A stretch of DNA of 50,051 nt from positions 1 to 50,051 of the forward strand of contig CACOFE010000009.1 in the NCBI GenBank assembly GCA_902626365.1, in the 5' to 3' direction. The DNA comes from an uncultured Bacteroidota bacterium. GTDB lineage: Bacteria; Bacteroidota; Bacteroidia; Flavobacteriales; Flavobacteriaceae. The notes under the pieces are model-generated. The model did not search any database. It saw only the letters and a program-made list of their open reading frames with translations, and was not told where the DNA came from. The number at the start of each line of letters is the position of its first letter. Positions within the stretch are counted from its first letter, which is position 1. A program made the position numbers and the translations under genes. Positions 27,152-36,005 of this stretch are shown piece after piece.

Positions 27152-28842
27152 TTTTTCACTTTTCTAAAAAAAACTTTTTCTAAATATTTAGTATTCCCAA
27201 CATTATCTGTAACATTAACTTTTAATATATTTTTAGGTTCAGAATTATTGATGTTGTCATTAAAATCATAGGTTAAAATTCCTTTCATAGGGTTGTATTC
27301 TAAAAGAATCCACTTATCATTCAATGTGCCTCTGTAGGAGCTTATTCCTGAATTTTTATCATTTATTTTTATTTGCAATTTATCCCTGTTAGAAATCCAC
27401 TGATTATCTAATACATCAATTAAATTTATACTTGGCTGAATTGAATCAACTTTTATCATATAGTTACCCAAAAGTTTAATATTGGCTGTTAGTTTACCAT
27501 TTTTTAAGTTATTAGAAACAAAAGATGATTTATCTTCTTTATCAAGTTTGGCAATATAAGTTTTGTTTACTAACGAATCATTATAACGGTCTGTATTAAA
27601 TTTAATTGTTATTACTTTAAGAACAGGAATTGAATCTTCATCGATTGATAAAATATTATCTCTTTCAATAATTTCAATTTCTTTATCAGTATAGAAAGTA
27701 TTATTACTTAATTTAATCGATGAACTAGCAAATAATAAATTGTATATACTATCCTTATTTATAGAATAAATATTATCTGATTTTAACCCGTTGATTTTAT
27801 AATTTGTTTTTTCTTTCCAACGTATAGGAACCAAGATTTCAGTGTAATTTTTATTGAAATCAAATAGACGAATAGTATATAAGTAAACTTTATCCTGATT
27901 TTTTATATTTATAACTCCATTTCCAAGAGATCTATTGTACATATTTAAAGGATTATAGTCTTCAATATAAAGTTTCTGTATTCTGATTTTTTTATTCTTG
28001 TATGACGCATAATCAATAAAGGTGTTAATATGTCTCCATTCATCATAAGAAAATGAATTCAAATTCATGTCAAAAACTTCTTCACCATCTAAGTTTACTT
28101 TAATATCAGATAAACCCATTTTATTCCATGTATTATTCATTCTATCATATGAGTTTACACCAAATCCTATTAAGCCACTTGTGTTGAGGGTATCAGAAAT
28201 AAAAAGATTATTAGAAATCTTTGTGATTTTTAGATTTTTAAAGCTTGAGTTTGAACCGCTAATTGAATTTTGTGGAATTTCTTTATAATGTAAACCAAGT
28301 ACTACAGGCGGTATTGTATCTAAAATAGGGTAGTTTTTATATTCTAATGGATTTATCGGTCTGTCTTTATCATCTCGAAGCTCATAATGTAAGTGTGGGC
28401 CATAACTTCTTCCTGTATTACCGCTGTATCCGATTAACTCCTTTTCAGAAATTCTAATTTCATTTTCTTTTGGATATACTCTAAAGGTGTACGACTCATT
28501 AGAATATTGAATTTCTTTTACAATTTTTTCAATTTTAGGAGAATACTTTTTTAGATGTGCATAAACAGATGATTGACCATTATCATGTTTGATATATAAT
28601 GCTTTTCCGTAACCACCATGAGTAATCTGGATTCTGCTTATATAACCATCTCCTATTGAATATACATTAAATCCCTCAGTTCCCTTAGTTTTTATATCAA
28701 TACCTGCATGAAAATGGTTTGGTCGTAACTCAGCAAAAGTACCTGAAAGAATTATTGGTATATCAAGTGGATAGTCTCCAGAGTTTTGGGAATATATTAT
28801 TGAATTTAACAGAAAAAATATTGTCAATAAATAATATCTCAT
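27148..28842 (-). CDS. Secreted M23 family metallopeptidase
   Basis: A 564-residue protein with signal peptide MRYYLLTIFFLLNSIIYSQ. The LytM/M23 domain begins near residue 30, with the zinc ligands in HAGID (H45, D49) and the GPHLHYELR motif near residue 150, and the YGKALYIKHDNGQSSVYAHL stretch between. The ~400 residues after it are beta-rich and not assignable. The active-site set looks complete, so it is likely a peptidoglycan DD-endopeptidase in the periplasm. It is co-transcribed with the TonB receptor, as seen in related genomes. Confidence 0.92.
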   Translation of the reverse strand: MRYYLLTIFFLLNSIIYSQNSGDYPLDIPIILSGTFAELRPNHFHAGIDIKTKGTEGFNVYSIGDGYISRIQITHGGYGKALYIKHDNGQSSVYAHLKKYSPKIEKIVKEIQYSNESYTFRVYPKENEIRISEKELIGYSGNTGRSYGPHLHYELRDDKDRPINPLEYKNYPILDTIPPVVLGLHYKEIPQNSISGSNSSFKNLKITKISNNLFISDTLNTSGLIGFGVNSYDRMNNTWNKMGLSDIKVNLDGEEVFDMNLNSFSYDEWRHINTFIDYASYKNKKIRIQKLYIEDYNPLNMYNRSLGNGVINIKNQDKVYLYTIRLFDFNKNYTEILVPIRWKEKTNYKINGLKSDNIYSINKDSIYNLLFASSSIKLSNNTFYTDKEIEIIERDNILSIDEDSIPVLKVITIKFNTDRYNDSLVNKTYIAKLDKEDKSSFVSNNLKNGKLTANIKLLGNYMIKVDSIQPSINLIDVLDNQWISNRDKLQIKINDKNSGISSYRGTLNDKWILLEYNPMKGILTYDFNDNINNSEPKNILKVNVTDNVGNTKYLEKVFFRKVKK

Positions 28843-28909
28843 CGAAATCTAAAATAACATATAATTGTAATTAATAAATGAAAAACTCAGAAAATTTAAA
28901 ATTGAATGT

Positions 28910-28917
28910 TAAATTTG
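28910..28917 (+). promoter_or_regulatory. -7 box TAAATTTG upstream of the zapB-like gene
   Basis: An exact TAnnTTTG match 19 bases before the GTG start at 28937. No TTTG lies at the right distance upstream. Confidence 0.45.
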
Positions 28918-28936
28918 TAAGTATAGTATTTGTGAT

Positions 28937-29227
28937 GTGAAAAAAATTCAGGATTTGTTGTTTGATTTAGAAAAAAAAGTTGAGTCTAGTTTAGCTGAGC
29001 TTTCAAAGTTGAAGAATGAAAAAAATGATTTATTAGACAAGAATCAAATCCTTATTAATGAAAAGAATGAATTGAATGCAGAATTTAGATTACTTGATGA
29101 AAGATTTAAGGCTTTAAAAATTGCAAATACTATTTCAGGTAGTGAAAATAATATTAATGAAACAAGAAGTGAGATTGACTCACTTATTAGAGAAATAGAT
29201 ACATGTATTTCTCAATTATCAGACTAG
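28937..29227 (+). CDS. ZapB-like coiled-coil protein
   Basis: A 96-residue protein starting at GTG. It is almost wholly charged heptad-like sequence (LFDLEKKVESSLAELSKLKN, LLDKNQILINEKNELNAEFR) with a conserved-looking end EIDSLIREIDTCISQLSD, so it should form a parallel coiled coil. Its place three bases before zapA suggests a partner in the division ring, comparable in shape to ZapB, but sequence homology to E. coli ZapB cannot be shown from this. Confidence 0.75.
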   Translation: MKKIQDLLFDLEKKVESSLAELSKLKNEKNDLLDKNQILINEKNELNAEFRLLDERFKALKIANTISGSENNINETRSEIDSLIREIDTCISQLSD

Positions 29228-29230
29228 AAA

Positions 29231-29518
29231 ATGAGTGATAAGCTCAAAATTAAGTTGTCAGTTGCTAACAGGATTTATCCTTTAACTATTGATCCATCTC
29301 AAGAGGAAGGTTTAAGGTTAGCTTCCCAGCAAATTAATGGTCTGATAAAAAAATTTGAACAGAATTATTCTGTTCGTGATAAGCAAGATGCTCTAGCGAT
29401 GTGTGCGCTTCAGATTGCCTCTAGTAAGAAACAAAGTTCTTTGAATGAAGAAACATTTATTAATGATATAGAGGATAGATTATCCAAGATGATAAATATT
29501 CTTGATGATAAGAAATAA
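29231..29518 (+). CDS. zapA: Cell division protein ZapA
   Basis: A 95-residue ZapA-family protein (KIKLSVANRIYPLTIDPSQE, EGLRLASQQINGLIKKFEQN, DKQDALAMCALQIAS). The N-terminal globular head and C-terminal helix match the family in size and layout. ZapA cross-links FtsZ filaments in the cytoplasm. The gene is followed by the 6S RNA candidate and rny, the same neighbourhood (zapA next to 6S RNA) known from proteobacteria. Confidence 0.92.
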   Translation: MSDKLKIKLSVANRIYPLTIDPSQEEGLRLASQQINGLIKKFEQNYSVRDKQDALAMCALQIASSKKQSSLNEETFINDIEDRLSKMINILDDKK

Positions 29519-29543
29519 GTTCTTTACATAAAATTATAAAACT

Positions 29544-29706
29544 ACCTACATTAGTTTTTTTTGTAAACTCAACGCTAATTAATTATAAAGGGTGAGTTTA
29601 GATTGTTAAATCGTGCTGAAATTTTATTCAGATTTTTGATCAGTCTTGTAGCCCTAATCCTGTTTAACTGGAGTTTAAATAAAAAAGCTTTTGTAGGTTT
29701 TTTTTT
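29544..29706 (+). ncRNA. ssrS: Candidate 6S RNA (6S-Flavo type)
   Basis: The 202-base zapA-rny gap holds a long rod-like fold. ACCTACA (29544-29550) pairs with TGTAGGT (29692-29698). After a 4x4 internal loop, TTTTTT pairs with AAAAAA, and TAAACTC (29564-29570) pairs with GAGTTTA (29671-29677), leaving a large central region. The same 5' arm, as TAAACTCA (29564-29571), can instead pair with TGAGTTTA (29593-29600). The 3' arm runs into a T tract at 29698-29706, which fits termination. Closing stem, open centre, an alternative hairpin and the zapA neighbourhood all fit 6S RNA, which binds the housekeeping RNA polymerase. Exact ends are estimates, and no covariance test was done. Confidence 0.72.
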
Positions 29707-29720
29707 AAAAATTTTAAAAC

Positions 29721-31292
29721 ATGGAAATATCAACAACCTTACTTATTTATGCATTAATTGGATTTATTATTGGAATGATTATAATGCGGTTTATTAACAA
29801 AAACAAGTCTATTGGTTTATTGAATGATGCTAAAAAAGAAGCAGAAAAAATTATCGAATCTGCAAATGAAAAAGGGGATAACATTAAAAAGAATAAAATT
29901 ATTCAGGCAAAAGAAAAATTCTTGGAATTAAAGTCTGAACATGAAAAAATTATTTTTTCAAGAGAAGATAAAATCAAGGCCATCGAAAGAGAAATTTCAT
30001 CTAAAGAATCTCAAGTTGACAGTATAATAAAGAAAAATCAGGCCTTAAATTCAGATTTGGAAAAAAGACACCTTGAGGTTCAGGATAAGATCAACTCATT
30101 GGAAAAGAAAACAAAAGAGGTTGAAAAGGTCAGAAAAAATCAAATTAAAAAACTAGAATTAATTTCTGGTCTTTCAGAAAAAGAAGCAAAAGATAGTCTA
30201 TTAGAGTCTCTTAAAAAGGATGCAGAAAATGATGCATTAGTTTATGCAAAAGAAAAGATGGAGGAAGCTCAATTAACGGTTAAGGAAAATGCAAAAAAGG
30301 TTATTCTAAATACAATTCAAAGAATTGGTGCTGAGGAAACTATTGACAATACAGTTTCCGTATTTAATATTGAGTCTGACGATATTAAAGGAAGAATAAT
30401 TGGAAGGGAGGGAAGAAATATTAGAGCACTTGAGTCGGCTACTGGTGTTGAGATTATTGTTGACGATACTCCGGAAGCAATAATTCTTTCCTGTTTTGAT
30501 TCAATAAGAAGAGAAATAGCTAGATTATCTTTACATAAACTTGTTAAAGATGGTAGGATTCATCCTGCTAGAATTGAGGAGATCGTAAAAAAAACAAAAA
30601 AAGAAATTGATCAAGAAATTATTGAGGTTGGAAAAAGAACGGTTATTGATTTAGGAATAAATGGCCTACATCCAGAGTTGATTAAATACGTTGGTAGGAT
30701 GAAATATAGATCATCTTATGGACAAAATTTACTGCAGCATTCAAAAGAAGTTGCAAAATTATGTGCAATAATGGCATCAGAAATGGGAATTGATTCTAAA
30801 ATGGCAAAAAGAGCTGGTCTTTTACATGATATTGGAAAAGTACCAAGTATAGAAAAGGATACAGAAACACCACATGCGATACTCGGTATGCAATGGGCTG
30901 AAAAATATGGAGAAAAATCGGATGTTTGTAATGCTATTGGTGCACATCACGATGAAATAGAGATGAATTGTTTAATATCTCCAATAATTCAGGTTTGTGA
31001 TGCAATGTCAGGCGCTCGCCCAGGTGCTAGAAGACAAGTTTTAGATTCTTACATAGAGAGATTAAAAAATCTTGAAGAGATAGCGCTTGATTTTAATGGG
31101 GTTGAAAAGGCTTATGCCATTCAAGCTGGTCGTGAATTAAGGGTTATGGTGGAAAGTGAAAAGATAAATGATGATGAAGCATCAAATTTGTCATTTCAGA
31201 TTTCTCAAAAAATTCAAACTGATATGACATACCCAGGTCAAGTTAAAGTTACTGTTATTAGGGAAACTCGTGCTGTTAATATTGCTAAGTAG
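29721..31292 (+). CDS. rny: Ribonuclease Y
   Basis: A 523-residue RNase Y. Residues 4-22 form an N-terminal membrane anchor ([18 protein letters not shown]), followed by a long charged coiled coil to about residue 190. A KH domain holds [20 protein letters not shown] near 225-250. The HD domain has [18 protein letters not shown] and [12 protein letters not shown] near 350-376 with the metal-binding His-Asp pair. It is an endoribonuclease that starts mRNA decay at the inner membrane. Its stop overlaps the convergent xerD by eight bases. Confidence 0.96.
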   Translation: MEISTTLLIYALIGFIIGMIIMRFINKNKSIGLLNDAKKEAEKIIESANEKGDNIKKNKIIQAKEKFLELKSEHEKIIFSREDKIKAIEREISSKESQVDSIIKKNQALNSDLEKRHLEVQDKINSLEKKTKEVEKVRKNQIKKLELISGLSEKEAKDSLLESLKKDAENDALVYAKEKMEEAQLTVKENAKKVILNTIQRIGAEETIDNTVSVFNIESDDIKGRIIGREGRNIRALESATGVEIIVDDTPEAIILSCFDSIRREIARLSLHKLVKDGRIHPARIEEIVKKTKKEIDQEIIEVGKRTVIDLGINGLHPELIKYVGRMKYRSSYGQNLLQHSKEVAKLCAIMASEMGIDSKMAKRAGLLHDIGKVPSIEKDTETPHAILGMQWAEKYGEKSDVCNAIGAHHDEIEMNCLISPIIQVCDAMSGARPGARRQVLDSYIERLKNLEEIALDFNGVEKAYAIQAGRELRVMVESEKINDDEASNLSFQISQKIQTDMTYPGQVKVTVIRETRAVNIAK

Positions 31293-32190
31293 TTTTTGAC
31301 CTAGGGTGAAATTTATTCATCACATTAACCAAAGCTTTATTGTCTAAGTGCATATAGATTTCTGTAGTAGTTATACTTTCATGACCCAGCAACTGTTGAA
31401 TAGTTTTTAAATCAGCTCCATTTTCTAAAAGATGAGTGGCAAAAGAATGCCTAAATGTATGAGGAGATATTATCTTCTTTATCTCTGATTTTTTTGATAG
31501 ATTTTTAACAATTGTAAAAATCATAGCCCGAGTTAACTTACTTCCGTTTCTATTTAAAAAAAGAATATCTGAGTATTTTGCAACTATTTTTATTTTTGAC
31601 CTAGAATTCAATAAATAGTCGTTAATACACCTTTTATTAATATAACTCACAGGTACCAACCTTTGCTTATTTCCTTTTCCTGTAACCTTGATAAAATCTT
31701 CGCTAAAATATAAGTCAGAAATTTTCAAATCTATCAGTTCACTAACCCTTAATCCACATCCATATAAAGTTTCAATTATAGCTATATTTCTTTCCGATTC
31801 TTTTTTCGTCTTATCAATATTTTTAATCATTAGATTTATCTCATCTAGTGAAAGTGTACTAGGGAGTTTTCTCTGTAATTTAGGTGACTCAATATTTGAT
31901 AGAGGATTAGTTTTAATTAATTTTTCAAACAATAAGTAATCATAAAAACTCCTAATCCCAGAAATTATTCTTGATTGTGAATTTGCTTTAACTTCTTTAG
32001 AAATATAATAAACAAATTCCTTTATATGATCAGCTTCAACATCTAAGGGGCTTATTTGTTTTATATTTTTGTTGAGGAATGATTTTAACTTTTTAAGATC
32101 ATTTTCGTAACTAGATATTGAGTTTTCACTCAAACCTCTTTCGATTTTAAGATAGTCTTTGAAATCGCTAATTGCATGATTCCATTTCAT
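31285..32190 (-). CDS. xerD: Tyrosine recombinase XerD
   Basis: A 301-residue tyrosine recombinase with a SAM-like core-binding domain (residues 1-90) and a catalytic domain. The full catalytic set is visible: R148 (GCGLRVSEL), K172 (TGKGNKQR), H244 and R247 (HTFRHSF), H270 (LLGHES) and Y279 (EIYMH). Length and motifs fit chromosomal XerC/XerD that resolve chromosome dimers at dif with FtsK, not a phage or transposon integrase. It is flanked by housekeeping genes on both sides. Confidence 0.93.
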   Translation of the reverse strand: MKWNHAISDFKDYLKIERGLSENSISSYENDLKKLKSFLNKNIKQISPLDVEADHIKEFVYYISKEVKANSQSRIISGIRSFYDYLLFEKLIKTNPLSNIESPKLQRKLPSTLSLDEINLMIKNIDKTKKESERNIAIIETLYGCGLRVSELIDLKISDLYFSEDFIKVTGKGNKQRLVPVSYINKRCINDYLLNSRSKIKIVAKYSDILFLNRNGSKLTRAMIFTIVKNLSKKSEIKKIISPHTFRHSFATHLLENGADLKTIQQLLGHESITTTEIYMHLDNKALVNVMNKFHPRSKTT

Positions 32191-32228
32191 AGTTAATCAA
32201 TCTCTAATAAATTTAATAAATTTACAAC

Positions 32229-32645
32229 GTGAAAAAAATTATCATCATTAATGGTCCAAATTTAAATCTTTTAGGAACAAGGGAAACTTCAATTTACGGG
32301 AAGCAATCATTTAATGATTATTTAAATGATTTGAAGGTAAATTATTCATCTGTTGAAATTGACTTTTACCAATCAAACATTGAAGGGGAATTAATTGATA
32401 AGCTTCAAGAGGTAGGCTTTTCATATGATGGTATAATTTTAAATGCAGCAGCCTATACACATACTTCTGTTGGTATAGCAGATGCAATTGCTGCTATCCA
32501 AACACCTGTTGTCGAGGTGCATATTTCAAATATATATAAGAGAGAGGAAATAAGACATACCTCATTAATTTCTAAAAATGTTGAAGGGGTTATATGTGGT
32601 TTTGGATTAAAATCTTACGAGCTAGCGTTAGAAGCGCTAATTTAA
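32229..32645 (+). CDS. aroQ: Type II 3-dehydroquinate dehydratase
   Basis: A 138-residue protein starting at GTG. It has INGPNLNLLGTRETSIYG with the catalytic Tyr23, ILNAAAYTHTSVGIADAI, and VEVHISNIYKREEIRHTSLI with the catalytic His region. It is the standard length for the dodecameric type II enzyme of the shikimate pathway. It ends four bases into the convergent lpdA gene. Confidence 0.96.
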   Translation: MKKIIIINGPNLNLLGTRETSIYGKQSFNDYLNDLKVNYSSVEIDFYQSNIEGELIDKLQEVGFSYDGIILNAAAYTHTSVGIADAIAAIQTPVVEVHISNIYKREEIRHTSLISKNVEGVICGFGLKSYELALEALI

Positions 32646-34018
32646 AGATGTATAACCTCATCATAAGCAGCAGCAACTGCTTCCATAACTGCTTCAGACA
32701 TTGTTGGATGAGGGTGAATAGCTTTTAATACTTCAGTACCGGTTGTTTCAAGCTTTCTGCCTAAAACAGCTTCGGCAATCATATCAGTTACTCCAGCACC
32801 AATCATGTGACAACCAAGCCATTCTCCATATTTTTCATCAAAAATAACCTTAACAAAACCTTCTTTTGATCCAGATGCACTAGCTTTCCCTGAAGCGGAG
32901 AATGGAAATTTTCCCACTTTTATTTTATAACCCTTTTCAATAGCTTGTTTTTCAGTCAAACCAACACTTGATATCTCAGGACTGCAATATGTACAGCCAG
33001 GAATATTTCCGTAATCAATTGGTGTAACATCATGACCAGCAATTTTCTCAACACATAAAATACCTTCAGCTGAGGCAACATGAGCAAGTGCAGGGCCAGC
33101 TACTATATCTCCAATAGCATAATACCCAGGAATATTAGTATTATAAAATTTATCAACTAGAATTTTATCTTTATCTGTTGCAATACCAACTTCTTCTAAA
33201 CCTATATTTTCAATATTGGATTTTATTCCTACAGCTGAGAGTAAAATTTCTGATTCAATAACTTCTTCTTTATTATTTACTTTAACTTTTGCTAAAACCT
33301 TATTCTTTTTCTTTTCAACAGACATAACCTCAGAGGAAGTCATAATTTTGATGCCTTTTTTCTTGAATGATTTTTCCAATTCTTTTGAAACATCAACATC
33401 CTCTAGAGGAACGATATTTGGCATATATTCAATTACTGTTACATCTGTGCCTATACTATTAAAAAAATAAGCAAATTCAATGCCTATAGCACCGGATCCA
33501 ACAATAGTAATACTACTTGGTTGTTTTTCTAAAGTCATAGCCTCTCGATATCCAATAATTTGCTTACCGTCCTGAGGAATAGAAGGTAAGACTCTTGATT
33601 TTGCACCTGTCGCAATAATTATGTGTTTAGCTTTATAGTCAGTTCCGTCAACAGAGACAGTCTTATCTTTTTTTAATTTTCCGTATCCTTTTAAAACATC
33701 AATTTTATTCTTTTTCATAAGGAAATTAACCCCTTTACTCATGCCAGAAGCAACATTTCTACTTCTTTTTACCACTTTAGTAAAGTCATGACTTATATTT
33801 TCAGCATTTAACCCATAATCTTCAGCATGATTTAAATATTCAAATACTTGCGCTGATTTTAGCAAAGCTTTTGTTGGTATACAACCCCAATTTAAACAAA
33901 CTCCTCCTAGACTTTCTTTTTCTACGACCGCAGTTTTTAAACCTAGTTGAGAAGCCCTGATAGCCGTTACGTAGCCTCCAGGACCACTCCCAACCACAAT
34001 TATATCATAATTATTCAT
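32642..34018 (-). CDS. lpdA: Dihydrolipoyl dehydrogenase
   Basis: A 458-residue flavoprotein disulfide reductase. The N-terminal FAD motif VVGSGPGGYVTAIRASQLG is followed by the redox disulfide C41-C46 in GGVCLNWGCIPTKAL. The NAD motif TIVGSGAIGIEFAYFFNSIG lies near 178, and the C-terminal HPHPTMSEAVMEAVAAAYD supplies the catalytic His. It regenerates oxidised lipoamide in pyruvate and 2-oxoglutarate dehydrogenases. No E1/E2 genes are adjacent, as in many flavobacteria. Its start is three bases from the msrB stop. Confidence 0.96.
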   Translation of the reverse strand: MNNYDIIVVGSGPGGYVTAIRASQLGLKTAVVEKESLGGVCLNWGCIPTKALLKSAQVFEYLNHAEDYGLNAENISHDFTKVVKRSRNVASGMSKGVNFLMKKNKIDVLKGYGKLKKDKTVSVDGTDYKAKHIIIATGAKSRVLPSIPQDGKQIIGYREAMTLEKQPSSITIVGSGAIGIEFAYFFNSIGTDVTVIEYMPNIVPLEDVDVSKELEKSFKKKGIKIMTSSEVMSVEKKKNKVLAKVKVNNKEEVIESEILLSAVGIKSNIENIGLEEVGIATDKDKILVDKFYNTNIPGYYAIGDIVAGPALAHVASAEGILCVEKIAGHDVTPIDYGNIPGCTYCSPEISSVGLTEKQAIEKGYKIKVGKFPFSASGKASASGSKEGFVKVIFDEKYGEWLGCHMIGAGVTDMIAEAVLGRKLETTGTEVLKAIHPHPTMSEAVMEAVAAAYDEVIHL

Positions 34019-34021
34019 AAG

Positions 34022-34522
34022 CTATTTTTTATTTGGATCTTTATTAAAATCTATACTAACTGAATTAACACAATATCTTAATCCCGTTTCTGTCGGACCG
34101 TCATTAAATACGTGACCTAAATGCCCTCCACAATTTACACATACTATTTCGGTTCTTACCATATTGTGGGAATAATCATCAACATATTTTATTGTGCCCT
34201 CAATTGCTTCATCAAAACTTGGCCATCCACAATTAGTTTCAAATTTCTGATCACTATTAAAAAGGGGGGTCTTGCATCCATTACAATTATAAACTCCATT
34301 TTCAAAATGTAGATTATATTTACCTGTGTGAGGATATTCTGTACCCTTTTGCCTAAGTACCCTATATTCTTCATCACTCAGAATATTTTTCCACTCTTCA
34401 TCAGTTTTATTAACTTTTTGTTTGCCCATTTCAGTATCTTTTAGATAGATTTTATTTTGTGAAATTATGATGTTATAAGATGTTATAAATAGAATTAAAA
34501 ATAATGTAATCTTTTTCATCAT
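34022..34522 (-). CDS. msrB: Exported peptide-methionine (R)-S-oxide reductase
   Basis: I prefer the start at 34522 (MMKKITLFLILFITSYNIII), which begins with a signal peptide; an ATG at 34537 would add five residues. The MsrB domain covers most of the remainder: WKNILSDEEYRVLRQKGTE, ENGVYNCNGCKTPLF and VCVNCGGHLGHVF with the two zinc CxxC pairs, CGWPSF, and the catalytic RYCVNSVSIDF. It repairs methionine-R-sulfoxide in proteins, here probably in the periplasm. It precedes lpdA on the same strand by three bases. A TAAATTTG box lies upstream. Confidence 0.92.
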   Translation of the reverse strand: MMKKITLFLILFITSYNIIISQNKIYLKDTEMGKQKVNKTDEEWKNILSDEEYRVLRQKGTEYPHTGKYNLHFENGVYNCNGCKTPLFNSDQKFETNCGWPSFDEAIEGTIKYVDDYSHNMVRTEIVCVNCGGHLGHVFNDGPTETGLRYCVNSVSIDFNKDPNKK

Positions 34523-34581
34523 TAAATAATTAAACAAATGAATAAAATATTGTAATATTAGTATCGATTTGTAATTAAAAG

Positions 34582-34589
34582 CAAATTTA
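34582..34589 (-). promoter_or_regulatory. -7 box TAAATTTG upstream of msrB
   Basis: On the minus strand this is TAAATTTG, an exact TAnnTTTG match about 60 bases before the chosen msrB start. It lies in the divergent gap to the transporter at 34599. Confidence 0.4.
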
Positions 34590-34598
34590 TTTAATTAA

Positions 34599-35903
34599 AT
34601 GAAATTTTATAAAAAAGGTGATAAAAAGTTATTAAATGCTTGGGCATTTTACGATTGGGCAAATTCTGTTTATCCTTTGGTAATTTCAACTGCAATATTC
34701 CCTATTTATTTCAAAAGCATTACTAAAGGAGATAGTGTTGACTTTCTTTGGTTTGAATCAATAGAAAATGATGCTTTTATTGGCTATATATCGTCTTTTA
34801 CATTTTTAATTTTAGCTATAATATCACCTTTATTGTCAGGAATCGCTGATCATACAGGTTATAAAAAGCTTTTCATGAAAATATTTTGTTACCTAGGTTC
34901 ATTTTCGTGTATTTTACTCTATAATTTTGATTTAGACAATTTCGATCTTGGAATTATTTATTACTTTTTCGCAGTTGTTGGTTTTTGGGGTAGTTTAGTT
35001 TTTTACAACTCTTATTTGCCTGACATTGCAAATGCTGATCAACAAGATATGACTAGTGCTAAAGGTTATTCTCTAGGTTATTTAGGAAGTATTATTCTAC
35101 TTATTTTTTGTTTATTCCTAACTCAATTTCCAGAATCCTTTGGTCTTGTTGATAAAGCTCAGGGGGTAAAAATGTCTTTTGTTCTAGTTGGTGTGTGGTG
35201 GTTTCTTTTTAGTCAATATTCATTCTATTACTTACCTGGTAGAAAACACTATAATTTAGAAAAAAGTAATCTATACTCTCTAAAAACCTTTTTGAGCGGA
35301 TTTAATCAGTTAATTTCTGTTGTAAAACAATTAAAAGTAAATAATAAGCTTAGAATATTTTTATTTTCATTTTTTATTTTCACAATCCCTACTCAAACTA
35401 TCATCCTTCTTGCTAGTTATTTTGGTGCAGATTTAAATGAAATTAGTTGGAAAGATGAGGAGACCATGCAATCAGGTTTGATTATAGCAATTATTGTAAT
35501 TCAGATTTTAGCAGCCGCAGGGGCTTATCTAAGTGCAAAACTTTCGAATTATCTAGGTAACATAAACACTCTTATTTCTATTAATATTTTATGGGCAACT
35601 ATATGCTTTTTTGGCTACTTTGTAACTTCACCACTTGAATTTTATATTGCAGCTGGGTTTATTGGTTTAGGAATGGGTGGTATTCAGTCATTATCAAGAT
35701 CTACTTATTCAAAATTGATTGACGTTAAATATTCAACCTCATATTTTAGTTTTTATGATGTATCTCAAAAATTAAGTATTGTTTTAGGAACCGCTATCTA
35801 TGCCACAATGGATCTTTACACTGGAAGTATTAGATTAGCTATTTTACTTTTCGCACTATTCTTCATACCATCAATTTATATACTGACTAAAATTTCAAAA
35901 TAA
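34599..35903 (+). CDS. UMF1/Atg22-like MFS transporter
   Basis: A 434-residue membrane protein with about eleven to twelve helices. The start KKLLNAWAFYDWANSVYPLV and the AIFPIYF and FIGLGMGGIQSLSRSTYSKL segments are the hallmarks of the UMF1 (unknown major facilitator, Atg22-like) family. The eukaryotic relatives export amino acids from vacuoles; the bacterial substrate is unknown. The gene stands alone, divergent from msrB and 102 bases before lon. Confidence 0.9.
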   Translation: MKFYKKGDKKLLNAWAFYDWANSVYPLVISTAIFPIYFKSITKGDSVDFLWFESIENDAFIGYISSFTFLILAIISPLLSGIADHTGYKKLFMKIFCYLGSFSCILLYNFDLDNFDLGIIYYFFAVVGFWGSLVFYNSYLPDIANADQQDMTSAKGYSLGYLGSIILLIFCLFLTQFPESFGLVDKAQGVKMSFVLVGVWWFLFSQYSFYYLPGRKHYNLEKSNLYSLKTFLSGFNQLISVVKQLKVNNKLRIFLFSFFIFTIPTQTIILLASYFGADLNEISWKDEETMQSGLIIAIIVIQILAAAGAYLSAKLSNYLGNINTLISINILWATICFFGYFVTSPLEFYIAAGFIGLGMGGIQSLSRSTYSKLIDVKYSTSYFSFYDVSQKLSIVLGTAIYATMDLYTGSIRLAILLFALFFIPSIYILTKISK

Positions 35904-36005
35904 TTTTTTAATGGCATAGTACTTGAAATATATATTGTGTAATTAATGGTTTTTATTACACTTTACTGATATAGAATCATTTATTTACACATCAAAAAAG
36001 TTTAT

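Noticed and set aside
29603-29797. 64-codon plus-strand frame
   Set aside because: It overlaps the 6S RNA candidate and the start of rny in another frame, with no family resemblance.
31285-32190. Phage or island integrase
   Set aside because: The recombinase matches chromosomal XerD in length and motifs and has no mobile-element neighbours, tRNA or direct repeats.
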